Positions 57,885-64,000 of a DNA stretch of 64,000 bases are shown here, in pieces. Position 1 is the first letter of the stretch. Every line of letters starts with the position of its first letter. Source of the stretch: Valencia hispanica (taxonomy: Eukaryota; Chordata; Actinopteri; Cyprinodontiformes; Valenciidae). Made by a program: the position numbers and the translations under genes. The notes under the pieces are model-generated. The model was not told where the DNA came from. It searched no databases and saw only the letters and a program-made list of their open reading frames with translations. The stretch covers positions 49,390,041 through 49,454,040 of the forward strand of contig OY747714.1 of the NCBI GenBank assembly GCA_963556495.2. The letters run 5' to 3'.

Positions 57885-60104
57885 ATGAAGGAAACACCAG
57901 AGAGTCTGCTGCTCTGTAAGTACACAGCTGCTGTCTGCTTTACACATTATTACTGTCTGATGATGATGATGATGCTGCAGGAGGAAGGAGAAACAAGTTA
58001 GACTGAATCATCATGATCAGGTTTAAAAGCTGCCAGATGACGGATCATCTCAACATGTGAAGTAAACAGCTGAACCAGCTTAGAGAAGTGTTAAAGGAGC
58101 AGAGAGCTAGAACTGTAGCCTGGAGGCCTCCTGGATGTCTGCTGCTACATCACAGACATCAGCTTTAGATCATCACTGGGAACTTTGACTAAACCACTTT
58201 AATGTCTGTTATCTGTAGGTCTGAGTTTCCTGCTGAGCTGCAGAATAAACCAAGGTTGGTAACATTTTCACTTCTTCATCGTCTCTAGGAGGCAGAAACC
58301 AGAGGTAGTCTGGGTTTACTCTGAGAAAGATTATTGGACAGAATAAATATCTGTGCTGTTTGTAGGAATCTCTGGATTTAAGTTCTAATGAGTTCATTAA
58401 TGCAAAAACATGTTTTTATTCTAAATCAGTGAATTACATTTAATTCCAGCAGCTGGTCTGACTGTGAGTCCCAGCAGATCTCAGTTCTTTGAAGGAGAAT
58501 CTGTGTCTCTGAGCTGTGAGGAGAACAACATCTCTGCTGGATGGACCCTGAGGAGGAACACAAGCAAACAGTCTGAGTGTGGAGATGGATGGGGGAGAAA
58601 AGAAGGTTCTACCTGTAAAACCAGCAGCATCAGAGAACATGACAGTGGAGTTTACTGGTGTGAGTCCAGAGAGGGAGCAGTCTATAGTCGTACCAACATC
58701 ATCATCACTGGTAAGATCAGACTGTGGAGTTAGTGATGATGAAGCTGATGTGGAAATGGATGAAATGCTGTAGTTTGTCTCTGTGTTGAGGTGGATCAGT
58801 GATCCTGCAGAGTCCTGTCCTCCCTGTGATGGAGGGAGATGACGTCACTCTGAGCTGTCAGACAAAGACCACTCCCTCCAACCTCCCAGCTACTGATTTC
58901 TATAAAGATGGCTCCCTCATCAGGACTGAGCCTGCAGGTCACATGACCCTCCACCAGGTGACCAGCTCTGATGAAGGCCTCTACAGGTGTAACATCAGGG
59001 GTCATGGAGAGTCTCCATCCAGCTGGATCTCTGTTGAAGGTCAGAACCTCTGATTCTCACAGCTTCTACTTCCTGATTTGAATTCATAGAACCTCATTAG
59101 ACATTTGTGGGACAAAAGCTTTGTGAATATCTTTATTTCAGAAGAAGTGACCACCACCTCTTCTTCCCCTAAATCCAAAACTCCTCCATCCACTCTTCCT
59201 CCTCCTGCCTCTTCTTCCTCCTCATCATCATCTCTTCCTGCAATCTTGGTGCCTCTTGGATCTTCATGTGTCGTGTTTTTACTGGTGTTACTGGTTCTAC
59301 TGGTAAACAAACATCGTCACAAGTTAAAAGGTGAAACATAAACCTCTTGCTTTATATAAACTGTTTTTATAAGAATGTTTAACCTGTGTTACTGTAAAAG
59401 GAAGTCAAGTATTTCAGACATCACTATAAACTATTCTCCTGATAAAACTGAACAACCTCATGAAGCATTGAATTGTGGGTAATCTTAATTTATTTCAGCT
59501 GATAAAGGAGACAACATCACATACAGCGACGTCCAGATAACTCAGCTTCAGCAGCAGAGGATCAAACCCAGCAGAGGTGAGGATGATGATGTGATGAAGG
59601 ATCTTAGAGTTTCTGAGGTTCAACCTGAGAACGTCTGACTCAGCAGATATTTTGGTCTAAAAACACAGAAAAACCTTTAGTCTGGGCTTCAAGTCTGGAT
59701 TTTAGCATCCAAGGAAATATTTCTGTTTATAAAAGTCTTCATTAATCTTGATCTGGTTTTATTCTGTAATATCCATCACTTTTTGTATGTTGGTTCTGAT
59801 CATGATGCATCTTTAGGTAGGTTTGTTATTAAATATATATACACCCTGAATATATCTACTGATTGTTTGAATAGAGGACGGTGAGAACAAAGGTCGCCAT
59901 GTTGGACTGTCTCTGTCTGCAGTCTGTGGTTGTTCTGTAGAACAGACTAGCAGCTCTGTGGTCGTCCAGCTTCCTGTTTCTGATCAGAACTTTTCCGCTC
60001 AAACACGACCTGCAGAACCTGAACTTGCCCAAAAACTAAAGATTAAAAACAGAAACATGTTTAGAAGCTGCACAAATGTGTATTTAATAAAGAAGCTCAA
60101 TTAG
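57885..60104 (+). CDS. Fc-receptor-like protein 2, two Ig domains and ITIM-like tail
   Basis: Exons: 57885-57915, 58219-58254, 58450-58710, 58791-59039, 59142-59330 and 59499-59576, plus a tentative last exon 59875-60104. All are phase 1 with GT/AG borders. The split signal peptide is [10 protein letters not shown] plus [12 protein letters not shown]. Ig domain 1 has SLSCEEN and [10 protein letters not shown]. Ig domain 2 is almost identical to that of the gene at 23460. Exon 5 gives a Ser/Pro/Thr-rich stalk and a strong membrane segment ([12 protein letters not shown]). Exon 6 carries ITYSDV, a fit to the ITIM pattern, so an inhibitory receptor is likely. The last exon is uncertain: reading from 59875 is open to TAG at 60102 with AATAAA at 60086, while reading through the exon 6 donor would end at TGA 59636. 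The D1 acceptor is CAGCAG, as in gene 1. Confidence 0.85.
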
Positions 60105-61189
60105 AAATTAAAGCTGTAAACAGTCTCTAACGGCCCTCCTAGCTTAGTGCCGCTCCGGCCTGGTGCATCTTGGTGCTTCCATGAGCTCACTGATCATTCT
60201 GCATGTCAATGTGAGAAAAAATGTCACTTTTATCCCAAAATGGCTGACTTTTTCTGGGTCTGGAACACGGTTCAAAGATAAGTTTTTTTGTTGTTGCTTT
60301 TTTTTAAGACATGTGAAGTTAAATATGTGTACTAAATTTCATAATCCTCTGTCAAAGCATGGCTTGGGGGCTGATTGGTTTAATGAATTAGGCCATGCCC
60401 GCCAAATATTTGTATACTAAGATTTGTTGAGGATCTACTGGTGACCAGTCATCGCAGGTTTAGTGTCTCTGTGACTTTCTTTGTAGGAGTTATAAAATGT
60501 AAATGTTTTTGGTGTGTAGTAAAAGATTGAGGCCAGGCCCCGGCCCTTCAACATGCACGAAAAGTAAGGATTTTGCCAACTTAAATTCCCCTATGCCTTA
60601 TGAGCAAAATCATCAATTTTTAAGGTGATCAATAAATATCTGTAGGAGGAGTTTGATAAAATGTGGAGGCAGAAAAGGGCCAAAACGGGGTCAAAGTCAC
60701 AGGTTCAATCCAAGATGGCCAACTTTTTAACGTTTGTTGTAGAGCATGGGTGAACGAGACTTTTAGGTAGGTCTTAGGAAGCTCTACAAATACACCAAAT
60801 TTCATAGCTGTGTGATAAAGTAAGGTAAATGGGGAGGATACTTTGAAGCATTCTGGGGGGCGCTATTGAGCCATTTCTGTTGCAACCTCATTGTGTGAAA
60901 CCCTTAAAATAGGTAAACGTCATGCATGACTCATATGTCTGTGAAAGTTGAGTCTTCGTTTATGTTTAGGCTCCAAAAAGCCGATTCATTTGGCAGAAGA
61001 ATAATAAACATTTGGAAAACAACAGGCCTTGGCAGCACGGGCCAATCTAATTAGTTTCATGAATGCATGGAACAAACTCCTTGGTGTTACAATCAGATTG
61101 TTTTAAATGTCTCTAATAAAGTGGCCACACAGTGTTAGTAAAAGTAGAATCTCATACTGGACCAGGCCTGACTGGTACTGTGATACAGT
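60105..61189. other. non-coding interspersed repeat sequence
   Basis: Text such as AAAATGGCTGAC, CCAAGATGGCCAACTTTTTA and GGGGGGCGCTATTGAGCC follows a common non-coding teleost repeat. Several related blocks seem to be strung together. No gene. Confidence 0.5.
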
Positions 61190-63297
61190 GACCTGTACAT
61201 TATGTGACATAACATAATGTGTGACCGACACTGTGACATCTTACATCAGCTTTTGTGAGGACATTTGTGTGCAGACCAAAACCTTCTGCATGTTCAACAA
61301 CAACAAACCATGGTTCACTGCAGAACTGAGATGGCTACGCCAGGACAAGGAGGAGGCCTACAGGAGTGGAGATCGGATCCTCTACAAGCAGGCCAGGAAC
61401 AAGCTGACAAAGGAGATCAAGGCAGCAAAAAGGAACTACAGTGCAAAGCTGAAGGAGCGTTTTTCTGCCAACGATTCTTCTGCAGTTTGGAAGGGCCTGC
61501 AGACCATTACCAACTACAGGAGACCATCCCCTCACCCTGTGGGGAGCCCCCGCCTGGCTGAGGACCTCAATGACTTTTTCTCCAGGTTTGAAACGACTTT
61601 CACAGCTTCCACCTCCCCCACCATCTCCATTACAAAAGGCCTAGCATCACCCCAAACCACCCCCGTACCTGACCCCCTGCCTGCGCTGAGGATCTGTGAA
61701 CAGGATGTACGTCAACTATTTCAGAGACAGAGGATTAAGAAGGCATCAGGTCCTGATGGAGTGTCTCCGTCCTGTCTGAAAGTCGGTGCTGGACAGCTGG
61801 CTCCCATCTTCACTCAGATCTTCAACAACTCCCTGGAGCTGTGTGTGGTCCCCTCCTGCCTCAAACGCTCCACCATCATTCCGGTTCCCAAGAAGTCCCC
61901 CGTCACAGGATTAAATGACTACAGACCAGTCGCCCTGACATCTGTTGTCATGAAATCCTTTGAGCGACTGGTGCTGACCCACCTGAAGGACATCACGGAT
62001 CACCTGCTAGACCCCCTGCAGTTCGCCTATAGAGCAAACAGGTCAGTGGATGACGCAGTCAACATGGCTCTCCACTACATCCTGCACCACCTAGACTCTG
62101 CAAGTACCTACGCTCGGGTCCTGTTTGTGGACTTCAGCTCTGCATTCAACACCATCGTCCCAGAGCTCCTCCATCAAAAAATGTCCCGGCTCACCGTGCC
62201 TCCCTCCACCTGTCAGTGGATTACCAGTTTCCTGACTGACAGGAGGCAGCAGGTGAAACTGGGTAACTTCACATCCAGCTCCCGGTCCCTCAGCATCGGC
62301 GCCCCCCAGGGACGTGTTCTCTCCCCACTGCTCTTCTCCCTTTACATCACTGACTGCACGTCAAGGGACCATTCTGTGAAACTCCTGAAGTTTGCAGATG
62401 ACACCACCATCATTGGACTCATCCGCGACGGCGACGAGTCTGCATACAGAAGGGAAGTGGAACAGCTGGTCCTCTGGTGCAGTCAGAACCACCTGGAGCT
62501 AAACCCGCTCAAAACTGTGGAGATGACAGTGGACTTCAGGAAGAGACCCCCATCAACATCTCCTCTCATAATCATCAACAGGCCAGTCCCCACAGTGGAG
62601 TCTTTCAGGTTCCTAGGATCTACCATCACACGGGACCTGAAGTGGACCTCCCACATTAACTGTATAAGAAAGAAGGCCCAGCAAAGGTTGTACTTTCTGC
62701 GTCAGCTCAGAAAGTTCAACCTGCCTCAGGAACTGCTGACCATCTTCTACACAGCAATAGTCCAGTCTGTCCTGACCTCATCCATCTCTGTCTGGTTCGG
62801 ATCCGCCACCAGAAAAGACAAGGACAGACTGCAGAGAACAGTCAGGTCCTCAGAGAGGATCATAGGTACTGATCTTCCCTCCATTCAGGACCTGTACCAG
62901 TCCAGGGTCAAGAAGCGGGCCAGAAAAATCACCACAGACCCCTCACACCCTGGCCACAATCTGTTTAGGCTCCTCCCGTCAGGCCGGCGTTACAGAGCGT
63001 TGTACGCCAAAACCACCCGACACAAGAACAGTTTTTTCCCCCAGGGTGTCGCTCTGATGAACTCTGTGTAATCACAGAGTGTGAGTCCATTCACATAACA
63101 ATAAACTGTAACTCTGCACTGCTGTACATACTCACTGTAAAATAACCCCGGTTTGGTGTATATATTATCCTTTATTATTTATTTGTATTTATTTTTTATT
63201 TCACTTATTTAAGTTCTGTACTGGAGAGAAAAGTTGCCGGAGTCAAATTCCTTGTATGTGTCATACTTGGCCATTAAAGCTGATTCTGATTCTGATA
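61190..63297 (+). mobile_element. CR1/Rex1-like LINE, 5'-truncated, RT open
   Basis: Coding region at 61221-63071, then an AT-rich 3' UTR ending in a GATTCT repeat (63278-63297). The 5' end lacks the endonuclease. The open RT indicates a recent insertion. Its 3' end lies 28 bp before the acceptor of the RGS exon. Confidence 0.85.
61221..63071 (+). CDS. non-LTR reverse transcriptase (CR1/Rex1-like), N-terminally truncated
   Basis: An open frame of 616 codons to TAA 63069. It starts in the linker after the lost endonuclease (NKPWFTAELRWLRQDKEEAY). RT motifs appear in order: KKASGPDGVSPSCLK, RSTIIPVPKKSP, DYRPVALTSVVMKSFERLVL, the motif-A Asp in LFVDFSSAFNTI, GAPQGRVLSPLLFSLY (usually GSPQG or GTPQG, then C), and the motif-C pair in LKFADDTTIIG. 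The C-terminal part holds FRFLGSTITRDLKW and LPSGRRYRALYAKTTRHKNS, the part also kept in the fragment at 1070-1716. Only the missing 5' part shows it is not autonomous. It is called Rex1-like by overall pattern; the clade needs a tree. Confidence 0.85.
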   Translation: MTDTVTSYISFCEDICVQTKTFCMFNNNKPWFTAELRWLRQDKEEAYRSGDRILYKQARNKLTKEIKAAKRNYSAKLKERFSANDSSAVWKGLQTITNYRRPSPHPVGSPRLAEDLNDFFSRFETTFTASTSPTISITKGLASPQTTPVPDPLPALRICEQDVRQLFQRQRIKKASGPDGVSPSCLKVGAGQLAPIFTQIFNNSLELCVVPSCLKRSTIIPVPKKSPVTGLNDYRPVALTSVVMKSFERLVLTHLKDITDHLLDPLQFAYRANRSVDDAVNMALHYILHHLDSASTYARVLFVDFSSAFNTIVPELLHQKMSRLTVPPSTCQWITSFLTDRRQQVKLGNFTSSSRSLSIGAPQGRVLSPLLFSLYITDCTSRDHSVKLLKFADDTTIIGLIRDGDESAYRREVEQLVLWCSQNHLELNPLKTVEMTVDFRKRPPSTSPLIIINRPVPTVESFRFLGSTITRDLKWTSHINCIRKKAQQRLYFLRQLRKFNLPQELLTIFYTAIVQSVLTSSISVWFGSATRKDKDRLQRTVRSSERIIGTDLPSIQDLYQSRVKKRARKITTDPSHPGHNLFRLLPSGRRYRALYAKTTRHKNSFFPQGVALMNSV

Positions 63298-63325
63298 ATA
63301 AGTCATGGTGTTTCTCTTCCATCAG

Positions 63326-63492
63326 ACGGAGTGGAAACCTTCTCTCTGTTCCTCAGGACAGAGTTCAGGGAGGAGAACATCTGGTTCTGGTCGGAATGTG
63401 AGGAACACAGAACCTCTGATCCAGAAACCAAGCTGCTGACCAAAGCCAGATATCTTTATAGAGTCTTTATGGATGCAGAGACCCAGAAACCG
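63326..63492 (+). CDS. RGS-domain exon (first half of domain)
   Basis: A 167-bp exon between a CCATCAG acceptor and a GTGGGT donor. The frame reads GVETFSLFLRTEFREENIWF, WSECEEHRTSDPE and LTKARYLYRVFMDAE, the N-terminal half of a regulator-of-G-protein-signalling domain (pattern FL..EF.EENI.FW..CE, then KA..IY..F). RGS proteins speed GTP hydrolysis by G-alpha subunits at the inner membrane. The second half (D-x-x-T-R through the DSYPRF motif) is not found in the remaining 500 bp, and no upstream exon is seen back to 60.1 kb. It is either a gene continuing to the right or an orphan exon. Subfamily cannot be assigned. Confidence 0.65.
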
Positions 63493-64000
63493 GTGGGTGG
63501 AGACATGTTCATGTTCATGGCTGATCTGATGGCTGCTGTGTTTTATTTACATTGACCTGCAGCTGTTTTATACTGTATTTTAACCAGAGCATGTTTTTGT
63601 TCTGCCAGAGGTTCTACCAGAACCAGAAATAATCTACTCTTCAGTGAGGTAGTCCGACCTCTGACCTCCAGCTGCTGGCTTCTAACTGCTTCATCCAACC
63701 AGCTCTCTTCTCTTCACCTCCAGTTGTTTTATGGTCTCCATCAGGTTCAGTCCTCCATCATCTCTCTGTGAACATTTCTCTGTAGATCTACAATAAAATG
63801 CTCCTTTCACACAGTTTAGTCTCTTCAGCTTCGTCTATTTCGTGACTATTTTTACAGCCATGAGAACTCTGATCTCTCTCTTCCTGTGGCTTTCAGAGAA
63901 GAACTGATGTGTTCCTGTTTGGTCGTTGCTAACTGATGCACCACCGGTCTGTAGAGCAGCAAACAAAGAGCAATAAACCACAACCGCAGACTAAAAACTG
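63493..64000. other. downstream of RGS exon, no further exon secured
   Basis: After a CTGCCAG (63602-63608), a phase-0 reading gives only RFYQNQK and a stop, too short to judge. AATAAA motifs occur at about 63792 and 63971 and could be poly(A) signals. Otherwise no feature. Confidence 0.4.

Overview
This is a stretch of vertebrate, almost certainly teleost fish, nuclear DNA. Genes are split into exons with GT/AG borders, and the repeat load is typical of teleosts: Tc1-like transposons, a Rex3/RTE element, L2 and CR1/Rex1-like LINEs, and an I-type LINE. No bacterial-style operons, tRNA genes, rRNA genes or CRISPR arrays are visible. The species cannot be fixed from sequence alone; a percomorph (for example a cyprinodontiform) is a guess.

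Region 1 (1-14630) is an immunoglobulin V-set region. The 3' part of one type I membrane protein gene (V exon, transmembrane exon, short tail exon with stop) ends at 2963. It is followed by six further V-set exons (3168-12799) carried by a tandemly duplicated unit of about 1.6 kb. All six start and end in phase 1, so any subset could be spliced in frame. A phase-compatible tail exon with a stop lies at 14535-14629. The transmembrane exon of this second gene is uncertain, because the candidate region is mixed with a decayed repeat.

Region 2 (15.9-22.4 kb) is a graveyard of Tc1/mariner elements: one nearly intact copy with a 38-residue D-E spacing, and two relics on the minus strand.

Region 3 (23460-28780) is a complete six-exon Fc-receptor-like gene: a signal peptide split over a mini-exon, two Ig domains, a membrane segment and a tail without tyrosine. 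An L2 LINE follows its stop directly.

Region 4 (32.1-37.5 kb) is a decayed DNA transposon with long inverted ends. Its minus-strand coding remains combine a MULE/RNase-H-like transposase region with a C-terminal ubiquitin-specific-protease-like region (Cys box and GHYTAYC His box). This is the least familiar object in the window.

Region 5 (38.0-55.4 kb) is a nest of elements. A Tc1 copy with a single nonsense codon is followed by an I-type LINE. That LINE is interrupted first by an 8.7-kb LTR element without recognisable gag/pol and again by a Rex3 copy with a 12-bp target duplication.

Region 6 (57885 to about 60104) is a second Fc-receptor-like gene. It resembles the first almost exactly over Ig domain 2, but carries a different stalk, membrane segment and an ITIM-like tail motif, which suggests an activating/inhibitory pair. 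Region 7 (61.2-63.5 kb) is an open CR1/Rex1-like reverse transcriptase whose 3' end stops about 28 bp before the acceptor of an exon encoding the first half of an RGS domain.
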